64,000 nt of DNA from Saccopteryx bilineata (taxonomy: Eukaryota; Chordata; Mammalia; Chiroptera; Emballonuridae), in the NCBI RefSeq assembly GCF_036850765.1, contig NC_089492.1, positions 291,608,590 to 291,672,589 on the forward strand. The letters are read 5' to 3'. Position 1 is the stretch's first letter. Each line of letters opens with the position of its first letter. The translations under genes were made by a program, and so were the position numbers. Shown here in pieces: positions 20,912 through 31,490 of this stretch. The notes beneath the pieces are model-generated. The model was not told the origin of the DNA, did no database searches, and worked only from the letters and a program-made list of their open reading frames with translations.

Positions 20912-21640
20912 TCTGTCCTCCCCTGCAGCTACCCCCGCCAGGGCCATTTTCCTGGGCAGACCTGCTGCTGCCCAGGGCCTTCTGGGAAGGACGAACTCCT
21001 GGGGCCCAGGTCAGCAGACCCCTGACACCTGGAGGGCCGAGGCCGCCGGCCCGAGTTCCCGCTCGCCTCTGCCTGCAGCCCCCACCACCTCCCCTGGCCT
21101 GCCTCAAGAGCCAGGGCACTAATTGCAGCATTTTCCTGCACAACAGAAAGAACAGAGGAGAAAACACCCACTTATGTTGTCCCAACACCAGATTCTGACA
21201 TGTTAACAAGTTTATTATATCCTGTTTCTAATCTAAACAGAGAACAAGTTCTCGCAGAAGTGGGACGTCGGCTGGTCGCGGTCCTGCCTGGGGACCGGCA
21301 GGCTCCCTCGGCTCCTGGCCACCCAGCCTGCCGTCAGCCCGCGAGGCCCACTGCTCCTGGACACCTCTCAGCCCCTGCATGCGGCCAATGGTCAGGGGTC
21401 TCCTGAGTTCCACTCTGGCCGGCTGGGGTGATCTGTCCAGCTGACGGCAGCTGTCCCTTTCTCGGGATCCAAGGGAGTGGTGGCTGAGCCTTTGGGGGGA
21501 GGGTCACAAAAACAAAGGACCAGCGTGCCTTTGGGATGGCCTTTGTGCATGTGACAGCCCCCTCCCTCTCAAGTTCATGAGCAAAGCCCCACTCTCGCCC
21601 CCGGTTCCGCTCCTGTGAGACCCTGTCCTCCGGCTGCACC
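20912..21640. other. GC-rich non-coding stretch
   Basis: No gene was recognised. The part at 21185-21245 (ACAAGTTTATTATATCCTG) is AT-leaning and could be a small conserved element. Confidence 0.4.
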
Positions 21641-21657
21641 TGGGCAGCGCGGGTAGC

Positions 21658-21701
21658 CTTTACACACTGAAACGCTGTAAAGCTGTGGCCACTCTTTACA
21701 G
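21658..21701. repeat. triple CTTTACA inverted/direct repeat
   Basis: CTTTACA at 21658-21664 is followed by CTGTAAAG at 21675-21682 and CTTTACAG at 21694-21701. The last two are perfect 8-bp inverted repeats with an 11-bp loop. They could be paired binding sites or a small hairpin. Confidence 0.55.
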
Positions 21702-21808
21702 GCTCTCTCTACACCTCGCCCGTTTTCTGGCAATTAGGGGTGGACGAGAACCACGGCCTGAACGGGGCCGGAGCGCAGAAGACGCGTCTGGAGGAGTCTT
21801 CCAGCGCC

Positions 21809-21833
21809 GGGGGGGGGGGGGGGGGGGGGGGGG
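21809..21833 (+). repeat. poly(G) run, 25 G
   Basis: Twenty-five consecutive G are followed by CGGG. The tract forms G4 structures and its length is unreliable in most sequencing. Confidence 0.9.
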
Positions 21834-21879
21834 CGGGTAGGCAGCTGCCAGACTGCGAGCAGGGGTGCCGCGGGTGGGG

Positions 21880-21990
21880 GGACACGTGATATTTGTGGAA
21901 CATGATATGGGCCAGTGAGGAGACATCCTACAGATTTAATCCATCCCCTTAATTACTTGGATTTCAAGCTGTGAACAGATAACTCAGCCC
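21880..21990. promoter_or_regulatory. AT-leaning island, putative enhancer
   Basis: CACGTGATATTTGTGG (E-box CACGTG), CAGATTTAATCCATCCCC (bicoid-type TAATCC), CTTAATTACTTGGATTTC (TAATTA) and GAACAGATAACTC (GATAA) are clustered in about 110 bp. Confidence 0.45.
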
Positions 21991-24640
21991 GGCGGCAGGG
22001 ACTGGCCAGTCCCGTCTTCCCAGAGGCTCCAGGAACCACCTGTGGGCCTGGGCCAGGGACAGGCGATGGACGGCCTCACCCCTCCTGTGCAGGGAGCCCC
22101 ACCTGCTGGAGGGGCTGCGCCCTGACCTCTCTGGGTCCTTCAGCCCTGGTGGTGGTGGGGGCAACCCACCATGCTCACTGTCGGGGGGGGGTGCTCAGGT
22201 TCCCGGCAGCAGGCAGAGCTGGGGAGGGGGCTCCCCTTCCCTCCCTAGCCCCTGGGACAGGGCAGCTTTAGGGCTGCAGAGCACGGAGTGCTGCCCCTCT
22301 GCCAGCTTCCCTGCCCCGCAGGCTGCCAGGGGGGCCGTCAGCTGCTGAGTGACAGCCGATCCAGCGTGACCCGGCGGTGGGGGAGGGCCTTCCTCGGGCT
22401 CTGGGACAGCTCCCAAACACTTAACTCCATGGCTTACACTAAGAAAAGGATCAGTCATCAGAATCCCATTGTGCCGGCACAGAGACGCGGCACCCCTGCC
22501 GGCTCCCACGTTCCCAGCCTCGGACTGGGCTTCCTGTCCCTGTGACATGGCCCCAGGCTTCTAGAAGCCTCTCCCCAACACCTTTGCAGCCCCGTTTGCC
22601 CAGTGACGCAGAGAGGGCACACAACATGGCCCTGCCCTACGCCCCCCACCCCAGGGACCCTGAGAACTTCCTCCATCGGCAGCCCTGCAGCCCTCGTCCC
22701 CAGGATCCAAGGCCCTGCGGTCACCAGGCTGCCCTAAGAAGGCTCATCCGCTTCCCCCCAGCCCGGCCTGGGTGGCGGCGGGGAAGGCTCGGGTTGGACA
22801 GAGAGCGCCCCCCCTTCGCCCTTTCAGGGAAATGACTTTCCAAGCTGGGGTCCGGGGAAAAGTAATTAGTTGACCCCAGAGGGCTGAGCCTGCAGTCAGG
22901 TCGCCTGCCAGGCCACACAAAGAGCCACCAGGGTGCCAGGCAGCCACGGCACTCCGTGCTCGGCCTCGAGGCGGCCGGCAGCTTGTTCTCCTCCCCCCCC
23001 ACAACTGGAAGGGAAGCCTCCCTGCGGCTGAGAGAGGAGCCGCCGCTGAGAGAGGGAGCTACGAGGCTACGCCTGGCCAGGGCTGTCCACGTGAACACCG
23101 TGGATCGACTGGCTTCCAGGCAGAAGTCACAGTCCAGCGCGTTTGGCCACAAAGGCCTTCGTAGGAGAGAGGCGCCAGGAACAGGACAGAGGGGTGTCCG
23201 GGCCCATACCACCCCCACCCTCCTAGGCCAACCATGGTTGAGGCCCCTCCACCTGCCTCTCCATCACTCAGGCAACCTGAGACCTAGCCAAGGAATCTAA
23301 GCCAGGGGTTGGGCCCCCTCCTGCCATGCTTCTTGGGAGGCCAGGCAGTGGTCCCCTTTCCAGGAATCCACAGTCCCACTCGGCCACTGGGGCGTGGCCA
23401 GTGCGTGTGTATTCACACACCTGCACATGCTCGCACGTGGTGCTTCACATGGGGCACGCGCACTTACACATGTACGTGTCCGTGTACGTGAGGGAGTATG
23501 TGGAGACCCTGCCGTGCGGACGTGGTTCCCCTGGGCGCACGTCCTTAGTGGCCCAGGCTCTCTGTGAGGTCTCCCCACCCCGCTGGTGGCCCCCAGGACA
23601 CAGGGGAATGCATACCTGTCAGCCTTGGCAAAGGTCCCCCCAACAAGCACCAATGAACTTATAAGCCCCTTCCCCTTCCCTGGGCCACTTCCTGGTGTTG
23701 TTTTATTGTCCTGATCAGGCCTGTGCCGTGCCTTGGGGTATGGACGTCTGGCCTCTCATTAGGGAGGGCTCCTGGACAGACCACTTGGACCCGACCTCTA
23801 CCCAAATCTGCTACCGAGACCGCTTGGCCTGCACATGCAGCCACAGGGCATCTGGGAACTTTCCAAGGGGAAGGGGGAACGCCCAGGCTGAGGCCATCAC
23901 TGTCCCCGGAGGTAAAGTGGGGGCTCCGAAGTGTGACGAACCTGTCCCTGTGATAGCCGGGATCTCCATGCTCTCTTCCTTCTAGATGATTCCTAGTTTT
24001 CTGCACCGAGGTCAAAACTAGCCTTGTGGGGACCCCTGTTTCCACAAGGGTGGGCCGTGCTGTGTGCACGTGTGTGGGTGTGCGTGCACTCTTTACAAAT
24101 GTGTGCGTGCGCACAGTGGACACACCACACACTCACACGCATGCACGCAGCATGAACATACGGGCAGCGCCTGGATGGGTCCCTGGTACCCAGGAAGCCC
24201 TGACCACCTGCAGCCTGTGACTATGGAGGGTCCGAGGCCATAGCGCTTCAACCGGGACCCTGCTGTATGTCCGTGGACAGCCCAGAATGATGCTACAGCG
24301 TCCCTGAGGCCTGTGAGCAGTGGATCTATGATCCCACTCATGACACAGGGCAATGAGGGCTCAGATGGGTCACCGAGGATGGCCCTGGTTCGACCTCCAG
24401 CTCCACGGGTCAGTGCGGTGTGGGCGTGCTCACAGCCCACACAGCCCACACACACGGTGTGTCCTGATTCTCTGGACCAAGCGGAGTGCTTTTGTGCTCT
24501 GACTTTTTCAGCTCATATCCTCTGGGTCCTGGTCACTGTCTTTAACGCCCTTACACCTCGGCCCACCTGAGGCAGCTCACACAGAGGTGGGTGTGGTAGT
24601 GGAACAAACACGCCGGGCAAGGGACACCACAACTGAGTCT
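21991..24640. other. GC-rich non-coding stretch
   Basis: No gene was recognised. An AT-leaning spot at 22820-22885 (GGGGAAAAGTAATTAGTTGA) may be a small conserved element. CA/TG-rich patches occur at 23400-23500 and 24055-24155. Open frames on both strands are chance products of high GC. Confidence 0.45.
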
Positions 24641-24646
24641 CTCTAG
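24641..24646. repeat. hAT flanking repeat, left
   Basis: CTCTAG precedes the transposon terminus and is repeated after it at 24839-24844. This is part of a slightly decayed 8-bp hAT target-site duplication (CTCTCTAG and CTCTAGGG). Confidence 0.55.
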
Positions 24647-24838
24647 CAGGGGTCCTCAAACTTTTTACACAGGGGGCCAGTTCACTGTCCCTCAGACCGC
24701 TGGAGGACCGCTACATACAGTGCTCCTCTCACTGACCACCAATGAAAGAGGTGCCCCTTCCGGAAGTGCGGCAGGGGGCCGGATAAATGGCCTTAGGGGG
24801 CTGCATGCGGCCCGCGGGCCGTAGTTTGGGGACGCCTA
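24647..24838 (+). mobile_element. non-autonomous hAT DNA transposon (192 bp)
   Basis: The element begins CAGGGGTCCTCAAACTTTTT and ends GTAGTTTGGGGACGCCTA, giving terminal inverted repeats of about 16 bp with few mismatches. The internal words GGGGGCCAGTTCACTGTCCC and GGCCCGCGGGCCGTAG are those of short hAT elements found in several mammal lineages, bats included. There is no transposase, so it is an internally deleted, non-autonomous copy. Confidence 0.8.
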
Positions 24839-24844
24839 CTCTAG
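24839..24844. repeat. hAT flanking repeat, right
   Basis: CTCTAG, matching 24641-24646, marks the right boundary of the hAT element. Confidence 0.55.
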
Positions 24845-26204
24845 GGTGACCTGCTGGAAGACAGGGGTGCCCTGAGGTCTGGAACAGTCCCTTCCGTAGC
24901 TGCCAAGAAAGACTTTTCTGGGCATCCTCCTCGCCGGACCCAGGCCACACACCTGCTGTGGAACCCAGCCTCCCGTGAGCTAAGGGTGGAGAGGGGCTTC
25001 AGGGACACAGGGTAGAAAGCCACAACGCCAGAGGCCAGGGAAGAGCCAGCTGAGTTTTCCGGAAGCCATGGCCTAAAATTGGGCATGACAGCCAGCGCCC
25101 CCCTTTAGCACACTAAACCTGTGGCCACAGAGCACTCACTCATGGCCAGGATAGGTGGCCAAGGCTGGACAGTGGTGACCAGGGGCAGCCTCAGGCAGCC
25201 CACCGTCCCCACCTGCCTCTCACGGCCACTGTGCTGGTGGCGCTGTGGGCAGCTCGTGTGCAGAGACCGTCACGGGGCCACCCCTTTGTCCTCGGGAGTG
25301 CCACTCACGAGGCCCGCCTGATGGAATATTGATCCCGGGAGTGCAAAGTCCGCGTGCCATTAGTCCAATCTGCTCCCGAGCGGACACAGTCCCATCATTT
25401 GTCATGTGGCCCTGTCCTGCTGCGTTTGTTCAGGACCCGGGGTGTTTGCTTTCTCTGTCATTCTTCGAGCTTGTGGCCCCCACCCACACACCCCGTCCCT
25501 GGCAGGCATTCACGGACCACTGTGTTCTCACAGCCTCTCTGCCCCCACCCCCCCCAGGACAGTCACCTGGGGCTCCAAGACCTTCATACAAAAGTCCCAT
25601 TAGCGTGACCCAGCACGGCCATGTCATCCTCAGCAAGCATCTTCCCAACCACCCAGCGAAGCTAGTCCCACTGTCCTCCTCGATCACTGGGGGCAACAGA
25701 GAGGGATAGCACCAGGCAGAGGCCACACAGCCAGGGAGGGCCCCGCTATGGGCTGAGAACCGGATGCCCCTCAGTCCACGGGCTTCATCCTGAGGCACGG
25801 CCGGGGATGCTGCCACCAAGCAGGCACTGCCCAGGGGTCAGGTGTGACTAAGGGAGGCGGGGGCTCCTGCCTTCACACCTGAGGCCTGTGCCGAGCCACC
25901 CAGGGTCTCAGCATCCTCTCTTTTCACCCCTGACATTTGAGACTGTGCGAGTGGTTTCCCAGGGCTGTCCTGAGGGCTCTTTTAGGGGTCCAATGATGCC
26001 TGGTTGCTGAGGTCCTCTGGGGAACGACGGCCACAGGGTCGCCGTCAGGGCGCCCACACACAGCCACTGACCAGCAGCAGGGGTGGCTGAGGGTACACTT
26101 CAGGGTCAATGCCGCCGTCTTGAAAAGCCACAGTGACTTGTCAAAGGAACATCTGGACATGCAGTCCTTACCTTACAACCTGGCAACGTAGCGCAAAAAC
26201 ACCT
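24845..26204. other. GC-rich non-coding stretch with a MIR remnant
   Basis: No gene was recognised. A MIR fragment in minus orientation lies at about 25655-25800. Confidence 0.45.
25655..25800 (-). mobile_element. MIR SINE fragment
   Basis: AGTCCCACTGTCCTCCTCGA, GGGGGCAACAGAGAGGGATA and GGCCACACAGCCAGGGAGGG, then GGGCTGAGAACCGGATGCC, follow the reversed MIR order (ATTTTACAGATGAGG-AAACTGAGG, GTCACACAGCTAG, GGGATTCGAACCC). The copy is diverged. Confidence 0.55.
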
Positions 26205-26592
26205 ACACACACACACAGACACACACACACACACACAGACACACACACACACAGACACACACACACAGACACACACACACAGACACACACACACACAGAC
26301 ACACAGACACACACAGACACACACACACAGACACACACACACACAGACACACACACACAGACACACACACACACACACAGACACACACACACACAGACAC
26401 ACACACACAGACACACACACAGACACACACACACACACACACAGACACACACACACAGACACACACACAGACACACACACACAGACACACACACACAGAC
26501 ACACACACACACAGACACACAGACACACACACACACAGACACACACACACACACAGACACACACACACAGACACACACACACACAGACACAC
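26205..26592. repeat. (CA)n/(GACA)n compound microsatellite array
   Basis: About 388 bp of alternating CA with CAGACA interruptions at irregular 8-22 bp intervals. Both strands stay open over long distances (THTHRH or CVCVC repeats), which explains the large spurious open frames. Confidence 0.95.
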
Positions 26593-26993
26593 GACTGGTA
26601 AATTTAAAAGCAAAATCAAACAAACCAACTTTGGCAGGCGGGCAACGCCAGTGTCTGGCCCTTCGCATCTCGAGCATTTAAAACGAGCGAAGGAGGAACA
26701 GAAACAATTCTCCACTCCTGAGACCCCGGGACCACTGAGTTCAGATATGCGGGGGGGAGGGGGGGGCGGGACACACAGAGCCGCCACATCCCAGTCTGCT
26801 GTGGGGTGCCAGCACGATGGGGGTGCTACCTAGTGTGCAGAGACCACGGTGCTGCTCAACACCCCGCAGTGCCCAGGACAAGGAACTTTCCGGAACAGGG
26901 TCCACAGGCTGAAGAGCCTGCTGCCACGTGCCCTGCCCCTCCAGGCTGCTCCCTGTACACTGCCTCGTCCCCGACGTGTCTGCTCCAACCCTC

Positions 26994-27003
26994 CTCTCTC
27001 TCT

Positions 27004-27054
<51 letters not shown>

Positions 27055-27070
27055 CTCTCTCTCCTCTCTC
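26994..27070. repeat. (CT)n microsatellite
   Basis: About 77 bp of CT repeats with a CAAT interruption. It could be the tail of a decayed SINE, but no tRNA-like head was found beside it. Confidence 0.85.
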
Positions 27071-28299
27071 CATGCTTTCTTGAGAACCCACTGTGTGCGG
27101 AGCGCCCCTGCCCGCTGAGGTCTCGGGTTGGAGGGATGGTTGAGCAGACCGGGAACCCAGCTTCTCTCGGCATCCCTCTCCTTCTCAGTCCCCCGCCCTT
27201 CTCTCTGCCCTCCCACCCTCCATCCAGCCACAGCAGGACCACAGGAGACAGGCTGGGAGATGAACTATCCCCTCGGGGGGAGGGAGGGGTCCGGACACCC
27301 AGACCCTTGGCTCTCAGGCATCAGGTGAGAATGTGTCCATGCGGTCCAGTGACAAACCCAGGAGACTGCTTCGGTTTCTCAGGCGGGCTCAGGGTGCCAG
27401 GGGAGCAGGGCTGGCGCTGCTCGGCTCTGGTAGGCCCGCCTGGCACTGGGGCAGGTGTGTCTGATCTTACAATGCTTTCCTGAGCCTGGAGCCCTTTGCA
27501 CGCCTGACCTCATGGTCCCCAAGCTCCCTTCCCACCAGGAGTCCCTGCCGGTCATCCTAGAGGGGTGGAGGCCACAGGGCTGGCCTGCTGAGCCATCCTG
27601 CCCTCTCCTCACCGGCCCTTCCAAGTACCAGTGGGGCAGACCTGGGACAGACTTGTCAATAAAGTGTGACTTCCTCTCAAGCCAGCAGAAGTCCTCGCTC
27701 AGGGCCGCTGCCCACATGCTGGAAAGTCCATGGAGAGGGCAAGCCCTACCTCCACGAACACGGTCATCAGGCCGGGCCCTGTGGCCTGGGCATCCAACCG
27801 TAGGTCTCTGAAGTCATCGGCAACTCAACTAAACAGCCAGGCCCTGCCGGCCGGTGGCCCATAAAAAAGGGTGACGTGCGCTCCAGAGCATGAGGGGTGT
27901 GTTTAAGAGCCAACAGCCTCCACCCCACTGGGCCCCATGTCTGCACACGGGGCGGGGGGGGTTGGTTTTGTTTTATTTGAGGAAAACTTTTACTGCAGCC
28001 AAATAACATCCCTGACCTACAAGACACAAGAACGAGGGCCCGAAGGGCAGCCGCGTGGACGTGCGACACCTTCCCCTGGACTGTCAGCACTTCTCACGGC
28101 CGGCTGGCCGGACAGACGGACGGGGATTCAGAGACAAAAGCGGCTGCGCCCCTCTCCCTTGGCTCTCTGTCAACAACGGACAAGCACGGCGGCTCCTCCC
28201 AGCCCTGTTAATCCCTTTAAGTGATGCCCAGGGTCCAATGTCTCCACGGACGGACGACCTTTTCCACCTTCCCTTCCGATCCCCTCGAAAAATACAGGA

Positions 28300-28366
28300 G
28301 GAAAAAAAAACAAAAACACAAAACAAAACAAAACAAAAAAGAAACAACGAAAAGACAAGAGAAAAG
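28300..28366. repeat. A-rich (AAAAC)-type tract
   Basis: Runs of A interrupted by single C or G, including several AAAAC units. It lies next to the enhancer-like block at 28395. Confidence 0.75.
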
Positions 28367-28394
28367 AACTTTTGGGGCCGGCGCACGCGAGGAC

Positions 28395-28700
28395 GGGAGG
28401 GCTAGAGTTTTATTAAAGTCCTTCCTATCTGCTCCCCACCTAGATAAGATCTTAATCACGGCCCCCAAATTATCCGCGCTGACATTTATCAAGGCGGCCG
28501 CCGCACCCGCCGCCCGCCAGCCCGGCCATCAGCCTTTCTTCCCGCCCTCCCTTCAATGGAAGTTAATTTCGAGTACATGATTTATCTTGCTGGGCGAGCC
28601 GCGCCAAGGCGGCCCACCTTTTCAAAGGGCGGGCAGGGGAGTGAATTATAGCGGGTTGTCCAGTGATTGGGTTCCGCGGGGACAGAGAATAGGCAGCAGT
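28395..28700. promoter_or_regulatory. putative conserved enhancer with retained CpGs
   Basis: GAGTTTTATTAAAGTCC, CTAGATAAGATCTTAATCAC (GATAA and TAAT), CCAAATTATCCGCG, GACATTTATCAAGGCGG, GGAAGTTAATTTCGAG, CATGATTTATCTTGC and GAGTGAATTATAGCGG are distributed over 300 bp. The middle is a CpG-rich GGCGGCCGCCGC segment. The alternation of AT motifs and CpGs suggests constraint. Confidence 0.5.
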
Positions 28701-30885
28701 GTGTCGCCCTGACGTGGTGCTGGGCCTTTTCAGCCCGCAAAGAAGAAAAGATTAGGCTTCTGACGGCGGGGCTGACAGGCGAGCTCAGGGCCGCAGACAA
28801 AAGGCCTCGGCACCTGAAAAGCCGGACCCCCTGTCCCCGAGGGGGGGGGGTGTGCGCCCCGACCCGCTGCTCCCCACCTTGGTCTGTCCCCTCTGTCCCC
28901 CATCTCTTCCTTCCCCTTCCTGTCTCTCTCTCCCCTTCCTCCTGCTCTCCCTCATGCCTCCTCCTGTCCCCCTCCGCCCACACACCCTCCTGACAGACGC
29001 TCTCCAGCCCCCGGTCCTGCACTCAGGTCACTGCCTGGCTCTCAGCTCTTATGACAGGAATCTGGCCTCCCTCCGTGTGTGCGGATTCTTCCCACCTGTC
29101 CCGCCCCCCGCCCCCCCCCCCCGTCAGTGCCCACTCAAGAGGAAGAATCTTGTCCATCACACCCCCTCCCATTTCCGGGAACACAAGAGCCCCTTGCAAG
29201 ACCCCACCCCCTACCAACGGAGGGTTGGAAGGGCAAAGCCTTTTCTCTGCTACCCACCTGTCCCCCAGCCCCTGGGGTTGAGCGGGTGTGGGCACAGTGT
29301 GGCCTGGGGGCTGGGGGTGGACCTGGGCTCAGGTGGCTCTTTCTAGAGGCCAGGACCTTGAGCGCAGCCACCACGGGAACCCCCAGCTCCAAGTCCTCTT
29401 GTCTAGCTCATGCAGTGGCTTGCTGGAGCGGGGCCACAGGTCCCACAGACATCCATGTCGCATCCCGGCCGGCCCTCCGCCTGCCGCTGGACCGCAGAGA
29501 GGGTCCATCTCTGCCTCTCCTTATCCGGACACCTCTCTCCCACAGGCCACAGTGGGGCAAGGACCAGGCACAGCGTTCTCCTGGCTGGCGTCCCCTCACG
29601 CGCCCGCCCTGGAACCAAAGGCCCGGGACCGCCTTGCTTGGAGGTCTGGCTCCCAGCTTATACGACGCCAAGCTTGCCACCCCTGGAACCTCCTCTTCAG
29701 GACCACAGGGACCCCACAAGACAGACGGCACAGGAAAACAAAGGAAGTTCACCCCATGCTAACCGTCTCCTGGCGTGTCGATCTGCAGGACTCTTGGAGG
29801 AAAGGCCTACTTTGGGGCAACTGTGATAACTAAACTACGCTAATTGAAGACAGAGGACAGCCTCCAGTGGGACAAACGGAGGAACTCCCAGTGGGGTCCC
29901 CAGGCCCCCCGCTGGGCCACAGGGCAGAGGGGTAAGGTGGTCAGGGCTGGGCCCCCAGCGGGGCTACCTCCTCATTCCCACCCTCCCTAGCACCCAGCAC
30001 AAAACCATCCATTGAGAGCACACAGGTGCGGACTGAAGCGCCTGTCCCTCCTCCCTCCCGCTGTCCTGAGGGACCCGGGGCAGGTGCTCTCTGGAAATCA
30101 GGGACCCAGCAGGACAGGCCCGGGGGGGGGGTCTCCTCATCACCCAGTGAGAATGAACGGAGGAGCCTGAGAGACCCCAGTGTCCGCTTCCAAGGGAAAT
30201 ACATCGCAATCTCCAAGGACCCTGGCATCGCTCTGGCCTTCCTGGGGCATGGGACACCGCCCAGGACAGCTGCCGGCTGGCCTGCCAGCCTCAAGGCCAC
30301 ACAGAAGGCATGTCCCCACACCACAAAGTTTCTCCTGGAGCTCTGGAAGGCCACAGGGAGTCACCGGGGATGGCCAGGAGACCTCAGGGAGACCCCAGGC
30401 TTCCCAGAACCCGTCTAAGCTACAAATCCCCTCCCTCTTGCTAAGCACCAGCTAGGTGCCGGCTTCTCCGTTTCCCTGGTTTCCAGCACCCAGTGGCTCC
30501 TGGGCACAGGGCTCCCCGGGAAGGAGCAGCTGGGAGCCACAGGAACATCCACAGGTTCCAGCCAGGACCTGTGTCCCAGAGTCCGACAGACCCAGACCCT
30601 GTGCCTGGGAGCAGGTCAACCACACTGTCTCTGGCAGCACCTTCACCCTTAGGATGGGGTGGGGGGTGAGGATGCGTAGAGACACTGCCAGGGAGGCTCC
30701 AGCATGTCAACACACGTGCGTCACCCCTGTGCCCTCCACATCGAGAGCAAGGGGCGGAAGGCAGCTGTCCGAGGCACTCTGCCCTGTGCCCCCGCCGGGG
30801 AAAGGGTGGCTGTATCTGTGTCCAGAAGGGGGAGATGCCCCCACCCTGTGACCTGAGGCTAATCGCCAAGGCCAATGGGCCTCCC

Positions 30886-30887
<2 letters not shown>
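28701..30887. other. GC-rich non-coding stretch
   Basis: No gene was recognised. Pyrimidine-rich patches at 28860-28990 and a C-run at 29106-29122 are present. Open frames up to about 227 codons are P/S/R-rich and unrecognised. Confidence 0.5.

Positions 30888-30935
<48 letters not shown>
30888..30935. repeat. (CA)n microsatellite, 48 bp
   Basis: A pure CA dinucleotide run. Confidence 0.95.
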
Positions 30936-30939
<4 letters not shown>

Positions 30940-31109
30940 CCCTGATCAAGTCCACCTGTCTGCGTCCCATCCCGTGTGGCACCTGAAGCAGCCCTCCACC
31001 CGCTGCCGCCCACCAGCCCACCATAACTCGGATGATGGCTCCTCTACTCAGACACACGACGCCCCCACCCCTCTGGGGAACCAGATCCTGAGCCCTGCCA
31101 GCCACAGCC

Positions 31110-31260
31110 GCCGACCCCAGGCGAAGCCATTTCCTAATCGCCGCTCAATTAATCCTTGGCTGCAGCCCCTGGTCTAATGGCCTAGGATGCTTCTCTCGGC
31201 TCCCCCGCCCCGGGAGCGTTAAGTATGAGACGGTTATTAAAAGACAGTTGACTTGGGGGA
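31110..31260. promoter_or_regulatory. putative conserved element
   Basis: CCATTTCCTAATCGCCGC, CAATTAATCCTTGGC, GGTCTAATGGCC, GAGCGTTAAGTATGAG and CGGTTATTAAAAGAC place four TAAT-type or related cores in 150 bp. Confidence 0.45.
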
Positions 31261-31369
31261 GCACGGTGGAGAACCATCATTTCAGCCTCTGTGGAGAGCC
31301 ATGCTGAGCGTTGGCAGCCCAGTGCCGTGCCCCTGGGGCTCTGTGGACGTGGCCCCTCCCCAGACGGTG

Positions 31370-31490
31370 CCATCTGTTGGCTCATGGTAAAATAAGGACA
31401 ATAAAAATTACAAGGCAGTCTCCGCCCACTTGCAAAAGGCTCAGATAAATAAACCCAAGGCCCCAAGATGAATAAGACCTGCCCACCCCA
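31370..31490. promoter_or_regulatory. putative conserved element, right neighbour
   Basis: CATGGTAAAATAAGGACAAT, AAAAATTACAAGG, CTCAGATAAATAAACCC (GATAA/TAAA) and AAGATGAATAAGACC form a second AT-rich block close to 31110-31260. Confidence 0.4.

Larger units (their letters stand above)
26593..28394. other. GC-rich non-coding stretch
   Basis: No gene was recognised. It holds a G-rich tract (26750-26769), a CT tract (26994-27070) and an A-rich tract (about 28300-28366). Open frames cross these tracts and show no domain. Confidence 0.5.

Noticed and set aside
26106..26787. Cys/Val- and Thr/His-repeat open frames
   Set aside because: They are translations of a CA/GACA microsatellite on both strands.
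26994..27070. CT-rich tract as the tail of another VES SINE
   Set aside because: No tRNA-like head, B box or flanking duplication is visible beside it, so it is listed only as a microsatellite.
28300..28366. A-rich tract as a retroposon tail
   Set aside because: No recognisable LINE or SINE body precedes it on either strand.
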